Positions 19,379 to 28,400 of a stretch of DNA of 64,000 nucleotides are shown here, in pieces. The stretch is from Agromyces lapidis (lineage in GTDB: Bacteria > Actinomycetota > Actinomycetes > Actinomycetales > Microbacteriaceae), in contig NZ_WBIQ01000007.1 of NCBI RefSeq assembly GCF_009749405.1, forward strand, positions 62,001-126,000. Direction: 5' to 3'. How positions within the stretch are numbered: position 1 is the stretch's first letter; each line of letters opens with the position of its first letter. The notes beneath the pieces are model-generated. The model did not search any database. It was not told the DNA's origin and worked only from the letters and a program-made list of their open reading frames with translations. The translations under genes were made by a program, and so were the position numbers.

Positions 19379-20466
19379 GCGTCTACCTGCTCGCCGGCGG
19401 TGGCACCGCCGGCCACGTGAACCCCCTGCTCGCCGTTGCAGACCGGCTCAGGGAGAGCGACCCCGGCGCCGAGGTGCTCGTGCTCGGCACGGCCGAGGGA
19501 CTCGAGGCGCGGCTCGTGCCCGCACGCGGCTACGAGCTCCTGACCATCGCGAAGGTGCCGTTCCCGCGGCGTCCGAACCGGGCTGCGCTGGCGTTCCCGT
19601 CGCGGTTCGGCCGCTCGATCGACGACGTCGCGCGCATCATCTCCGAGCGCGGGGTCGAGATCGTCGTCGGGTTCGGCGGCTACGTTTCGACGCCCGCGTA
19701 CCTCGCCGCGCGTCGCGCCGGCATCCCCGTGGTGATCCACGAGGCGAATGCGAAGCCCGGTCTCGCGAACCGGCTCGGCGCCCGCTGGGCGGCAGAGGTC
19801 GGCGTCGCGTTCGAGGGCACGCCGCTGCCGCACGCCGAGGTCGTCGGCATGCCGCTGCGGAGCGAGATCGAGTCGCTCGATCGTGCGTCGCTCCGGGCCG
19901 AGGCCGCGGAGTTCTTCGGCCTCGACCCTGCCCGCCCGGTGCTCCTCGCGACGGGGGGCTCGCTCGGTGCACGCCGCATCAACCGCACGATGGTCGACAG
20001 CGCGCACTCGATCACCGGGGCCGGCTGGCAGGTGCTGCACATCACGGGGGCGAACTCCGAGGTCGACGACCCGGGTATCGCCGACTACCGCATGGTCGAG
20101 TACGCCGACCGCATGGATCTCGCGCTGGCGGTCGCCGACTTCGTGGTCTCCCGCGCCGGCGCCGCGACGGTCAGCGAGCTCGCCGCACTCGGGCTTCCCG
20201 CCGTGTACGTGCCGTACCCGGTCGGCAACGGCGAGCAGCGGTTCAACGCGGCCGGCGTGGTCGAGGCGGGCGGCGGCATCCTCGTCGACGATGCCCGGTT
20301 CCTCCCCGAGTGGGTCGATGCCGAGCTCGTCCCCCTTCTCTCCGACCGCGAGCGTGTCGCCGCGATGGCGGCGGCCGCCGCGACTGCCGGCGTCCGCGAC
20401 GGCACGGCGCGGATGGTCGCGCTCATCGACGCCGCCCGCGGCGGGGGAGCCGCGCACCCCGCCTGA
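19375..20466 (+). CDS. murG: UDP-GlcNAc:lipid I N-acetylglucosaminyltransferase MurG
   Basis: A 363-aa GT-B enzyme that converts lipid I to lipid II on the cytoplasmic face. It begins [23 protein letters not shown] (acceptor loop GGTAGHxxP), has [10 protein letters not shown], and the donor site [24 protein letters not shown] with GNGEQRFNA. The ATG overlaps the ftsW stop. A 109-bp spacer separates it from murC. Confidence 0.95.
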   Translation: MSVYLLAGGGTAGHVNPLLAVADRLRESDPGAEVLVLGTAEGLEARLVPARGYELLTIAKVPFPRRPNRAALAFPSRFGRSIDDVARIISERGVEIVVGFGGYVSTPAYLAARRAGIPVVIHEANAKPGLANRLGARWAAEVGVAFEGTPLPHAEVVGMPLRSEIESLDRASLRAEAAEFFGLDPARPVLLATGGSLGARRINRTMVDSAHSITGAGWQVLHITGANSEVDDPGIADYRMVEYADRMDLALAVADFVVSRAGAATVSELAALGLPAVYVPYPVGNGEQRFNAAGVVEAGGGILVDDARFLPEWVDAELVPLLSDRERVAAMAAAAATAGVRDGTARMVALIDAARGGGAAHPA

Positions 20467-20575
20467 GGCGCGTAACGTGGAGCGTGGCGGATGTCCGCGC
20501 ATCCGGCCCTCGAACCATCCGCACGGACTCCGTGCGACGACCCGACCGAACAGCACCGAGGAAGAGCACCCGAAC
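20467..20575 (+). promoter_or_regulatory. Hairpin-containing spacer between murG and murC
   Basis: The longest gap in the mur part of the cluster. It holds TAACGT (20473-20478), a short inverted repeat GCGGA-TG-TCCGC (20487-20498) and GCACGG-ACT-CCGTGC (20521-20535). It could be an internal promoter with a structured leader; neither is proven. Confidence 0.3.
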
Positions 20576-21976
20576 GTGACCATCAAGCCCGATCTCTCGA
20601 TCCAGATCCCCGCCGAGCTCGGCGCCGTGCACTTCGTCGGCATCGGGGGCTCCGGCATGAGCGGCATCGCACGGCTGTTCCTCGACGCCGGTCATCGGGT
20701 GACCGGTTCCGACGTGCGGGACTCGGCGAACATCGCCGCCCTGCGCGAGCTCGGTGCCGAGGTCGCCATCGGCCACGCCGCCGAGAACCTCGGCGACGCA
20801 GAGGCGGTCGTGGTCACGGGCGCGCTCTGGCAGGACAACCCCGAGTACCGGCTGGCGCTCGAACGCGGGCTCCCGGTGCTGCACCGTTCGCAGGCGCTCG
20901 CGTGGCTGATCTCGGGCCGGCGCCTCGTCTCGGTCGCCGGCGCGCACGGCAAGACCACCTCGACCGGCATGATCGTCACGGGCCTCCTCGCCCAGGGCGC
21001 CGACCCGAGCTTCGTCAACGGCGGCGTGATCGAAGGGCTCGGCGTCAGCTCAGCGGCGGGCGCCGACGAGCTCTTCGTGGTCGAGGCCGACGAGTCCGAC
21101 GGCTCGTTCCTGCTCTACGACACGGCGGTCGCACTCATCACGAACGTCGATCCCGACCACCTCGACCACTACAGGTCGCGCGAGGCCTTCGAACAGGCCT
21201 TCGTCGACTTCGCCGATCGCGCGAGCGAGCTCGTCGTCGTCTCCTCCGACGACGCCGGCGCGAAGCGGGTCACCGAGCGCCTGGCGCACCAGAACGTCGT
21301 CACCTTCGGCGAGGCGGCGGACGCGACCGTGCGCGTGCACTCCATCGAGACCGACGGCCCCGTCGCGTTCTCGATCGCCTACGACGGCGTCGACCACCGC
21401 GCGCAGCTGCTCGTACCCGGCAAGCACAACGCGATCAACGCCGCGGGCGCCTTCGCCGTGCTCGTGGGGCTCGGCTTCGACCCCGCGGCATCCCTCGCGG
21501 GCATCGCCCGATTCGCGGGCACCGGCCGTCGTTTCGAACTGCACGGCGTCGTCGGCGGCGTGAGCGTCTACGACGACTACGCGCACCACCCGACCGAGGT
21601 CGCCGCAGCCCTCGCGGCGGCTCGCACCGTGGTGGGCGAGGGGCGCATCATCGCGGTCCACCAGCCGCACACCTACAGCCGCACCCAGGCCTTCGCGAAG
21701 GAGTTCGCCGAGGTGCTCGAGGAGTTCGCCGACGAGACGGTGGTGCTCGACGTCTACGGAGCCCGGGAGGATCCGGTGCCCGGCGTGACCGGTGAACTCG
21801 TGAGCGAGCGGTTCGCCGACGCCACCCACGTCGCCTTCGTCCCCGACTGGCAGGAGGCGGCCGACCACACCGCGCGCATCGCGCGCGAGGGCGATTTCGT
21901 GATCACACTCGGCTGCGGCGACGTCTACCGCATCGTTCCGCAGCTGCTGGGATCGCTCGAGCGGGAGCGCGGATGA
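20576..21976 (+). CDS. murC: UDP-MurNAc:L-alanine ligase MurC
   Basis: A 466-aa Mur ligase that starts the stem peptide by adding L-Ala to UDP-MurNAc. It shows [18 protein letters not shown], the ATP loop [14 protein letters not shown] (about residues 119-132), [21 protein letters not shown] and [11 protein letters not shown], all typical. The GTG at 20576 follows GAGGAAGAG; the frame is open far upstream but without homology. The stop overlaps a 6-codon ORF that leads to ftsQ. Confidence 0.95.
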   Translation: MTIKPDLSIQIPAELGAVHFVGIGGSGMSGIARLFLDAGHRVTGSDVRDSANIAALRELGAEVAIGHAAENLGDAEAVVVTGALWQDNPEYRLALERGLPVLHRSQALAWLISGRRLVSVAGAHGKTTSTGMIVTGLLAQGADPSFVNGGVIEGLGVSSAAGADELFVVEADESDGSFLLYDTAVALITNVDPDHLDHYRSREAFEQAFVDFADRASELVVVSSDDAGAKRVTERLAHQNVVTFGEAADATVRVHSIETDGPVAFSIAYDGVDHRAQLLVPGKHNAINAAGAFAVLVGLGFDPAASLAGIARFAGTGRRFELHGVVGGVSVYDDYAHHPTEVAAALAAARTVVGEGRIIAVHQPHTYSRTQAFAKEFAEVLEEFADETVVLDVYGAREDPVPGVTGELVSERFADATHVAFVPDWQEAADHTARIAREGDFVITLGCGDVYRIVPQLLGSLERERG

Positions 21977-21993
21977 CGGTGGGCCGCCCGTGA
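21973..21993 (+). other. Six-codon linker ORF between murC and ftsQ
   Basis: ATG at 21973 overlaps the murC stop (ATGA) and encodes MTVGRP; its TGA (21991-21993) overlaps the ftsQ GTG (21990) as GTGA. GGGAGCG precedes it. It may simply hand ribosomes from murC to ftsQ, or be chance in GC-rich DNA. Confidence 0.3.
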
Positions 21994-23066
21994 AGCGGCC
22001 GCAGGGCTTCGAGGCGCGGCCGCCGAGGCGGCCGCCGCTGGGCGGGGCGACGCCCTCCGCGGTCCGGCCGGCGGCCCGCGTCCCCGCCGCGCGGCCCGGG
22101 GATGCCGGCGGTGCCGCCGACCGCGTGGGCACCGAGCCGATCGCCGTAGTGGCCGGCGCCGGTGTCGGAGCTCCGCGCGCGGCGCGCGATCTCCAGGAGA
22201 CGGTGCCGCTCGACGACGTCCGCCGCGGACTCCTGGCCGGAGCGGGGCCGCACGACACCGCCGCGGAGGGCCCGCCCGCGCTTCCCGAGCCGCCGGGCGA
22301 TGCGAAGGGCGCACGGCGCGCCGTCGCCGCGGCCGAACGTGCGCGGCGCCGCTACGAGAAGCAGGAGGTGCGGCGCTTCACGAAGCGCTCGCGCCGACGT
22401 CGACTCGTGTGGGCGGTCGTCGGCGGAGCGCTGGCGCTGCTCGTCGTCGTGGTGGTCGGCGGGGCGTACTCCCCGCTGATGGCGTTGCGCGAGGTGCGCG
22501 TCGAGGGCGCCGCTCGCATCCCTCCCGAGCAGATCGTCGCGGCATTCGAGGACGAGCTCGGCACGCCGCTGCCGCTCGTCACCCGTGACGACGTGCATCG
22601 GTCTCTCGCCGACTTCCGATTGATCGAGACGTATTCGACCGAGACGATCCCGCCGGGCACCCTCGTCGTGCGCATCGTCGAGCGCACGCCGGTCGGCGTC
22701 ATCGAGACCGCACGCGGTCTCGAGCTGGTCGACGGCGCCGGGGTCGTCATCGAGCGCCCCGAGGCGCGTCCCGACGGGCAGCCGCTCATCGAGACGCCGG
22801 GCGGCACCGCCTCGGACGGATTCCGCGCCGTCGCGGCGGTCGTCAGGAGCCTGCCTGCTGAGGTCCGGGCGCTGCTCGTCGGCGCTTCGGCCGAGACGGC
22901 CGACGACGTGCGGCTCGAGCTGGCCGGGGGAGTGCCGGTGGTCTGGGGCGGCGCCGGCGACTCGAGCACGAAAGCCGCGGTGCTCGCACGCCTGATGGTG
23001 GTGGCGCCGCCCGACACCGTGTCCGGATACGACGTCTCGTCCCCCGAGAGCGCGGTCACGTACTGA
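21990..23066 (+). CDS. ftsQ: Cell division protein FtsQ (POTRA domain)
   Basis: A 358-aa bitopic divisome protein that recruits the FtsL/FtsB partners. The long cytoplasmic N-terminus (about 130 residues) is Pro/Arg/Ala-rich. One membrane span (about 142-163, LVWAVVGGALALLVVVVVGGAY) is followed by SPLMALREVRVEGAARIPPEQIV, the POTRA domain, then the FtsQ beta region (IVERTPVGVI, ELVDGAGVVIERP). The GTG overlaps the short linker ORF. The cytoplasmic part is long compared with E. coli FtsQ but normal for actinobacteria. Confidence 0.88.
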   Translation: MKRPQGFEARPPRRPPLGGATPSAVRPAARVPAARPGDAGGAADRVGTEPIAVVAGAGVGAPRAARDLQETVPLDDVRRGLLAGAGPHDTAAEGPPALPEPPGDAKGARRAVAAAERARRRYEKQEVRRFTKRSRRRRLVWAVVGGALALLVVVVVGGAYSPLMALREVRVEGAARIPPEQIVAAFEDELGTPLPLVTRDDVHRSLADFRLIETYSTETIPPGTLVVRIVERTPVGVIETARGLELVDGAGVVIERPEARPDGQPLIETPGGTASDGFRAVAAVVRSLPAEVRALLVGASAETADDVRLELAGGVPVVWGGAGDSSTKAAVLARLMVVAPPDTVSGYDVSSPESAVTY

Positions 23067-23248
23067 GCGTCGAGGCCCCGCGCGAGCTCGTCTCGAGCTT
23101 TCTCGGCGGTCGGATCGCGACACGCCGAGCCCGCCTTGCGCGGCGCGTGCGGTGCTCCTCGTACCGTCATCACAGGAATTGCATACTCAGCAAAACTTTA
23201 ACCTTCGACTAGAGGTTCAGGGTTCAGAGTTCGCACGGAAGGCCGGAC
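23067..23248 (+). promoter_or_regulatory. ftsZ upstream region
   Basis: A 182-bp spacer with an AT-rich patch (about 23177-23210) unlike its surroundings. It contains the inverted repeat AACCT-N8-AGGTT (23200-23217) and a 7-bp tandem repeat GGTTCAG (23214-23227). TTGCAT (23179-23184) may be a -35, but no matching -10 was certain. ftsZ probably has its own promoter here; GGAAGG lies before the ATG. Confidence 0.5.
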
Positions 23249-24463
23249 ATGTCGACAAACCAGAACTACCTCGCCGTCATCAAGGTGGTCGGTATCGGCG
23301 GCGGCGGTGTCAACGCCGTCAACCGCATGATCGAGCTCGGCCTCCGCGGAGTCGAATTCATCGCGATCAACACCGATGCCCAGGCACTGCTCATGAGCGA
23401 CGCCGACGTCAAGCTCGACGTCGGACGCGACCTCACCCGCGGGCTCGGCGCAGGCGCCGACCCCGAGGTGGGCCGCCGCGCCGCCGAGGACCACGCCGAG
23501 GAGATCGAGGAGGCGCTGGCCGGCGCCGACATGGTCTTCGTCACCGCAGGCGAAGGCGGCGGCACGGGCACCGGCGGCGCTCCCGTCGTCGCCCGCATCG
23601 CGAAGTCGATCGGTGCGCTCACCATCGGTGTCGTCACCAAGCCCTTCGGGTTCGAGGGCAAGCGCCGTCAGACCCAGGCGGAGCAGGGCGTGGCGCGCCT
23701 GAAGGAGGAGGTCGACACCCTCATCGTCGTGCCGAACGACCGCCTGCTCGAGATCAGCGACCGCGGCATCTCGATGCTCGAGGCGTTCGCGACCGCCGAC
23801 CAGGTGCTCCTCGCCGGTGTGCAGGGCATCACCGACCTCATCACCACGCCCGGCCTCATCAACCTCGACTTCGCCGACGTCAAGTCGGTCATGCAGGGCG
23901 CCGGTTCCGCGCTCATGGGCATCGGCTCCTCGAGAGGGGCCGACCGCGCGATCAAGGCCGCAGAGCTCGCCGTCGCGAGCCCGCTGCTCGAGGCGTCGAT
24001 CGACGGCGCCCACGGCGTGCTGCTCTCGATCCAGGGCGGATCGAACCTCGGCATCTTCGAGATCAACGACGCGGCCCGGCTCGTTCAGGAGGCCGTGCAC
24101 CCCGAGGCCAACATCATCTTCGGAGCGGTCATCGACGACACCCTCGGCGACGAGGTGCGCGTCACGGTCATCGCCGCCGGATTCGACGGCGGCGAGCCGA
24201 ACGCGAAGCCGGTCGAGGCGCGTCGGACGAACTTCGTCCCCGCGGCGGCGGCAGCGGTCGGCGCGGGCGTCGGCGGCACCGGCTCGCTCGGCGATGCGCT
24301 CGGCGGGGACGTCGCCGAGGTCATCGCCGAGATCGACATCGACGAGCTCGTCGAGACGGCGAACTGGGGTGAGGCACAGAGCTCGAGCGCCGACCAGATC
24401 GTCACCGACCCGGCCTTCGACGACAACGACGACGACCTCGACATCCCCGACTTCCTGAAGTGA
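23249..24463 (+). CDS. ftsZ: Cell division GTPase FtsZ
   Basis: A 404-aa tubulin homologue that forms the Z ring. Features in order: [16 protein letters not shown] nucleotide loop, the tubulin signature [13 protein letters not shown] (about residues 103-115), [15 protein letters not shown], the T7 region [11 protein letters not shown], an acidic linker ([15 protein letters not shown]) and the C-terminal conserved peptide [10 protein letters not shown], which binds SepF/FtsA-type partners. Start ATG has GGAAGGCCG upstream. The stop overlaps the yggS GTG (GTGA). Confidence 0.97.
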   Translation: MSTNQNYLAVIKVVGIGGGGVNAVNRMIELGLRGVEFIAINTDAQALLMSDADVKLDVGRDLTRGLGAGADPEVGRRAAEDHAEEIEEALAGADMVFVTAGEGGGTGTGGAPVVARIAKSIGALTIGVVTKPFGFEGKRRQTQAEQGVARLKEEVDTLIVVPNDRLLEISDRGISMLEAFATADQVLLAGVQGITDLITTPGLINLDFADVKSVMQGAGSALMGIGSSRGADRAIKAAELAVASPLLEASIDGAHGVLLSIQGGSNLGIFEINDAARLVQEAVHPEANIIFGAVIDDTLGDEVRVTVIAAGFDGGEPNAKPVEARRTNFVPAAAAAVGAGVGGTGSLGDALGGDVAEVIAEIDIDELVETANWGEAQSSSADQIVTDPAFDDNDDDLDIPDFLK

Positions 24464-25131
24464 GCGGGCTCGGCTACCGCCTCGCGGCCGTCCAGGCGGG
24501 CGTCGCGGACGCCGCGCGCGAGGCCGGCCGCGAGGCATCCGAGATCACGACCATCGTCGTCACGAAGTTCCACCCGGCCTCGCTCGTTCGCGAACTCGCC
24601 GCGCACGGCGTGCGCGACGTGGGCGAGAACCGGCACCAGGAGGCTCAGGCGAAGGCAGCAGAGCTCGCCGAGCTCGGCCTCAACTGGCACTTCATCGGGC
24701 AGCTGCAGAGCAAGAAGGCGAAGCAGGTACGGGCCTATGCTGCGGCGATCCACTCCATCGACCGGCCGGCGCTCGTGGACGCGCTGCGTTCCGACGAGGC
24801 ATCCATCGACTGCTTCGTCCAGGTGAACCTCACCGACGATCCCGGGAGGGGCGGTGTCGCGCCCGAGGCGCTCGATGAGCTCGTCGAGCGGGTGCTCGGC
24901 ACTCCGGGGCTGTCGCTCCGCGGGCTCATGGCCGTCGCGCCGCTCGACGAGCCGGCGCGCCCCGCGTTCGCCAGGGTGCGCGAGCTCTCCGAACGGGTCG
25001 CCAGGCTCGCACCGGATGCTCGCGACCTGTCCATGGGGATGTCCCACGACTTTCGCGATGCGATTCTGGAGGGTGCGACACACCTCCGGATCGGGAGCGC
25101 AATCACCGGGAATCGGCCGGCCGCCGGTTAA
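24460..25131 (+). CDS. YggS-family pyridoxal phosphate homeostasis protein
   Basis: A 223-aa single-domain TIM-barrel protein of the YggS/PROSC family, which binds PLP and affects its balance. The PLP lysine lies in TIVVTKFHP (about K35), and [36 protein letters not shown] and LSMGMSHDF are family motifs. The GTG overlaps the ftsZ stop. In many actinobacteria a YfiH-type gene sits between ftsZ and this gene; it is absent here. Confidence 0.92.
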   Translation: MSGLGYRLAAVQAGVADAAREAGREASEITTIVVTKFHPASLVRELAAHGVRDVGENRHQEAQAKAAELAELGLNWHFIGQLQSKKAKQVRAYAAAIHSIDRPALVDALRSDEASIDCFVQVNLTDDPGRGGVAPEALDELVERVLGTPGLSLRGLMAVAPLDEPARPAFARVRELSERVARLAPDARDLSMGMSHDFRDAILEGATHLRIGSAITGNRPAAG

Positions 25132-25164
25132 CCTCGAAGAGACGGAACACAGACGGAGGCATCG

Positions 25165-25653
25165 ATGTCGAACCCGCTCAAGAAGACCATGGTCTATCTC
25201 GGACTCGCCGATGAGGAGCTCGAGCACGAGGCGCCCCACGCGCAGCCCCAGGCCGCAGCGGCACCGGCCCCGGTCGTGCACGCCGCTCCGGCTCCCGCGC
25301 AGAAGACCGGCGCAGCGGTGACCCCGCTGCGCAAGCACCACGTCCAACCGAGCACCCCGCAGGCGGAGATGAACGAGATCCTGACCGTCCACCCGCGTCA
25401 GTACCGCGACGCGCAAGTCATCGCCGAGTCCTTCCGTGAAGGCGTGCCGGTGATCATCAACCTCTCGCAGATGTCCGATGCCGACGCACGGCGTCTCATC
25501 GACTTCGCGAGCGGCCTCTCGCAGGGGCTCTACGGCAAGATCGAGCGGGTCACGAGCAAGGTGTTCCTGCTCTCGCCCGCGCACGTGGTCGTCTCGGGGG
25601 AGACGGGCGATGCGGAGGGCGACGTCGAGGCGTCGTTCTTCACGCACGCGTAG
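25165..25653 (+). CDS. sepF: Cell division protein SepF
   Basis: A 162-aa FtsZ-binding membrane tether. The N-terminus [18 protein letters not shown] is the membrane-targeting helix, then an Ala/Pro linker, then the SepF domain (about residues 73-155: [65 protein letters not shown]). In actinobacteria, which lack FtsA, SepF anchors the Z ring. GGAGG precedes the ATG by 6 nt. Confidence 0.95.
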   Translation: MSNPLKKTMVYLGLADEELEHEAPHAQPQAAAAPAPVVHAAPAPAQKTGAAVTPLRKHHVQPSTPQAEMNEILTVHPRQYRDAQVIAESFREGVPVIINLSQMSDADARRLIDFASGLSQGLYGKIERVTSKVFLLSPAHVVVSGETGDAEGDVEASFFTHA

Positions 25654-25659
25654 CCGCCC

Positions 25660-25974
25660 GTGGGCGCGCTCCTCGTCGTCTGGAACCTCCTGTACGCACT
25701 CCTTCTCATCTACTTCTTCGTGATGTGGGGGCGCTTCGTGCTCGATCTCGTGCGGACGTTCAACCGTTCGTGGCGCCCGAGGGGCTTCTGGCTCGTCGTC
25801 GTCGAACTCGTGTACAGCATCACCGATCCGCCGGTGAAGTTCTTCCGGCGGATCCTCCCGCCGATCCGCATCGGGCAGGTGGCACTCGATCTCGGGTGGA
25901 GCCTCGCGATGCTGGTCGTCATCCTCGCCATGACCATCGTGTCGGGGCTTGCCGCGGCAGCCGCCGCCGGCTGA
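25660..25974 (+). CDS. YggT-family membrane protein
   Basis: A 104-aa protein with two membrane spans (about residues 5-25, VVWNLLYALLLIYFFVMWG, and 79-98, LGWSLAMLVVILAMTIVSGL) flanking the YggT motif ELVYSITDPPVKFFRRILPP. It sits between sepF and divIVA as in most Gram-positives. Its role is not well defined; links to division and ion balance have been proposed for the family. GTG start 6 nt after the sepF stop, with no clear ribosome site, so it probably depends on coupling. Confidence 0.88.
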   Translation: MGALLVVWNLLYALLLIYFFVMWGRFVLDLVRTFNRSWRPRGFWLVVVELVYSITDPPVKFFRRILPPIRIGQVALDLGWSLAMLVVILAMTIVSGLAAAAAAG

Positions 25975-26034
25975 GCATCTCCTGCGACCGTGACAAGCCG
26001 AGACGATCGGCGCTCACGACTCACAGGTGGTGTT

Positions 26035-26048
26035 TGCTACCGTTAGCA
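26035..26048. promoter_or_regulatory. Inverted repeat upstream of divIVA
   Basis: TGCTA-CCGT-TAGCA, about 45 bp before the divIVA ATG, in a 117-bp spacer after yggT. It overlaps an extended -10-like TGCTACCGT (26035-26043). It is a possible operator or promoter for divIVA. Confidence 0.35.
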
Positions 26049-26091
26049 GAACGTGATCGAACCGATCGAACAGATTTGAGGGTGGAAAGCC

Positions 26092-26763
26092 ATGGCGCTA
26101 ACTCCGGAAGATGTGGTCAACAAGCGCTTCCAGGCGACGAAGTTCCGGGAGGGCTACGACCAGGACGAGGTCGATGACTTCCTCGACGAGGTCGTCGTCG
26201 AACTGCGTCGGCTGAACCAGGAGAACGACGAGCTGCGCCAGCGTGTGGCGGCGGCCGAGGCCCGTGCCGCGGAGGCCGCCCAGGCGCCCGCCGCCGCTGC
26301 GCCGGCACCTGCCGCGGTCTACACCGAGCCGGCCGCACCGCCGCCCACCGTCGCCGTGCCGACGCAGGCGCCGGCCGTGCAGTCCGAGCTCGACGAGCAG
26401 ACCTCGACCACGAACCTCCTGCAGCTCGCCCGCCGCCTCCACGAGGAGCACGTGCGCGAGGGTATCGAGAAGCGCGATGCGCTCATCGCCGAGGGCCACG
26501 CCACCGCCGCGCGCGTCGTGGCCGAGGCCGAGGCCAAGCAGCGCCAGCAGATGGGCATCCTCGACCAGGAGCGCGTGGCGCTCGAGAAGCGCGTCGACGA
26601 GCTCCGCACCTTCGAGCGCGACTACCGCGCCAAGCTGAAGAGCTACATCGAGGGCCAGCTGCGCGACCTCGACACCGCGGCTCCGGTGCAGGTGTCGGGC
26701 AACCAGGGCTTCTCGGCTCCCGTCGAGCAGCCGGCACCGACCTTCCAGGGCTTTGGCGGCTGA
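26092..26763 (+). CDS. divIVA: Polar growth protein DivIVA (Wag31)
   Basis: A 223-aa coiled-coil scaffold that marks cell poles and directs polar growth in actinobacteria. The N-terminal lipid-binding domain MALTPEDVVNKRFQATKFREGYDQDEVDDFLDEVV is canonical. A first coiled coil (about 35-65) is followed by an Ala/Pro linker and a second coiled coil (about 100-190, with LHEEHVREGIEKRDALIAEG and QRQQMGILDQERVALEKRVDEL). GGTGGAAAG lies before the ATG. The 3' end overlaps the lspA start. Confidence 0.96.
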   Translation: MALTPEDVVNKRFQATKFREGYDQDEVDDFLDEVVVELRRLNQENDELRQRVAAAEARAAEAAQAPAAAAPAPAAVYTEPAAPPPTVAVPTQAPAVQSELDEQTSTTNLLQLARRLHEEHVREGIEKRDALIAEGHATAARVVAEAEAKQRQQMGILDQERVALEKRVDELRTFERDYRAKLKSYIEGQLRDLDTAAPVQVSGNQGFSAPVEQPAPTFQGFGG

Positions 26764-27376
26764 GCCGGCCGCGAAGGTCGGCACCACCACCGCCCTGCTG
26801 GTCCTGGCCGGCGCCGCGATCGCGGCGTACGGCCTCGACCAGTTGAGCAAGTTCCTCGTCGTCTCGAACCTCACCGAAGGTGAGATCGTGCCGGTGCTGG
26901 GCTCCGTGCTCCAGTGGCAGTTCGTGCGCAACCCCGGCGCGGCATTCTCCCTCGCGAGCGGCATGACCTGGATCTTCACGATCCTCGCTGCGGGCGTCAT
27001 CACGTTCATCATCTGGTTCGCCCGGCGCATCCGCTCGATCGCCTGGGCGCTCGTCTTCGGGCTGCTGCTCGGCGGCGTGCTGGGCAACCTGACCGACCGG
27101 CTCTTCCGCGAGCCGAGCTTCGGGCTGGGCCACGTGATCGACTTCATCTCCACACCGTGGATGCTCCCGGCGATCTACAACGTCGCCGACATCGCGATCG
27201 TGTCGAGCATGGTGCTGTTCATGATCCTGACGATCCGCGGCATCGGGCTCGACGGTTCGCGCGAGGTCCGCCCCGCGAAGAACGAAGCGGATGCCGCGTC
27301 GCCGGCGTCGTCCGACGACGCCCCCGAGGCGCCGCGGCCTCCGGCCGTGGATCCGCTCCGCGCGCACGAGGCCTGA
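26753..27376 (+). CDS. lspA: Lipoprotein signal peptidase LspA
   Basis: A 207-aa type II signal peptidase with four membrane spans, which removes signal peptides from prolipoproteins. Motifs: [37 protein letters not shown] (first catalytic Asp) and [24 protein letters not shown] (second catalytic Asp in VAD). The only suitable start is TTG at 26753, which overlaps the last 11 bases of divIVA. The charged C-terminal tail of about 40 residues is dispensable-looking. The stop overlaps rluD (TGATG). Confidence 0.93.
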   Translation: MAAEPAAKVGTTTALLVLAGAAIAAYGLDQLSKFLVVSNLTEGEIVPVLGSVLQWQFVRNPGAAFSLASGMTWIFTILAAGVITFIIWFARRIRSIAWALVFGLLLGGVLGNLTDRLFREPSFGLGHVIDFISTPWMLPAIYNVADIAIVSSMVLFMILTIRGIGLDGSREVRPAKNEADAASPASSDDAPEAPRPPAVDPLRAHEA

Positions 27377-28296
27377 TGGAGCATCGTTCGTTCCCCGTTC
27401 CCGACGGGCTCGAGGGCGCTCGAGTCGATGCGGGGCTCGCGAAGCTCCTCGGCTTCTCGCGCACCCTCGCCGCCGAGATCGCCTCGGCCGGGGGAGTGCT
27501 CGTCGACGGTGCGACGGTCGACAAGTCCGACCGGCTGCGGGCCGGCGGCTGGCTCGAGGTGAGCTGGGAGCCGCCACGCACGCTCGCGGTCGAACCGATC
27601 GCGGTGCCCGAGCTCGGCATCGTGCACGACGACGACGATCTCGTGGTGGTCGACAAGCCGGCGGGCGTCGCCGCGCACCCCTCGCTCGGCTGGACGGGAC
27701 CGACGGTCGTCGGCGCCCTCGCGGCTGCCGGGTTCCGCATCTCGACCTCGGGGGCACCCGAACGACAGGGCGTCGTGCACCGCCTCGACGCGGGCACGAG
27801 CGGACTCATGGTCGTCGCGAAGTCCGAGCGGGCCTACACCGAGCTGAAGCGGCAGTTCCATGATCGCGAGGTCGAGAAGATCTACCACACGGTCGTGCAG
27901 GGGCACCCCGACCCGCTCGCGGGCACGATCGATGCGCCCGTCGGGCGTCACCCGCGCTCGGAGTGGAAGTTCGCCGTGACCGCCGACGGCAAGCACGCGG
28001 TCACGCACTACGAGACGCTCGAGGCGTTCCCCTACGCCTCGCTGCTCGAGGTGCACCTCGAGACTGGGCGCACACACCAGATCCGCGTGCACATGGCCGC
28101 CCAGCGCCACCCGTGCGCCGGTGACGCCATGTACGGCGCCGACCCGACGCTCTCGGAGCGGCTCGGGCTCACTCGCCAGTGGCTGCACGCCCACGAGCTC
28201 TCGCTCACGCACCCCGGCACCGGGCAGTGGACGACCTTCGTCTCCGAGTACCCCGACGATCTCGCGCACGCGCTCGAACTGCTGCGCGGCGACTGA
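27376..28296 (+). CDS. RluD-family pseudouridine synthase
   Basis: A 306-aa rRNA modification enzyme. An S4-like RNA-binding domain (about residues 14-70, [31 protein letters not shown]) precedes the catalytic domain with [16 protein letters not shown], whose aspartate (D138) is the nucleophile, and [14 protein letters not shown]. It is probably RluD-like (23S rRNA helix 69) but the exact target uridines are not certain. It follows lspA as in many Gram-positives. Confidence 0.9.
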   Translation: MEHRSFPVPDGLEGARVDAGLAKLLGFSRTLAAEIASAGGVLVDGATVDKSDRLRAGGWLEVSWEPPRTLAVEPIAVPELGIVHDDDDLVVVDKPAGVAAHPSLGWTGPTVVGALAAAGFRISTSGAPERQGVVHRLDAGTSGLMVVAKSERAYTELKRQFHDREVEKIYHTVVQGHPDPLAGTIDAPVGRHPRSEWKFAVTADGKHAVTHYETLEAFPYASLLEVHLETGRTHQIRVHMAAQRHPCAGDAMYGADPTLSERLGLTRQWLHAHELSLTHPGTGQWTTFVSEYPDDLAHALELLRGD

Positions 28297-28348
28297 CGCG
28301 TTGCGCGTGAGATGCATGCGGGCGGGCCCCGACGTGGGCGGCTCGCCC

Positions 28349-28354
28349 TAGACT
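28349..28354 (+). promoter_or_regulatory. Candidate -10 of dnaE
   Basis: TAGACT, 46 nt before the dnaE GTG. The leader holds GAAGAGGAG as ribosome site. Confidence 0.4.
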
Positions 28355-28400
28355 CGAACACACCCCCAGAACCACCCCGCAGCATCCGAAGAGGAGCCCC

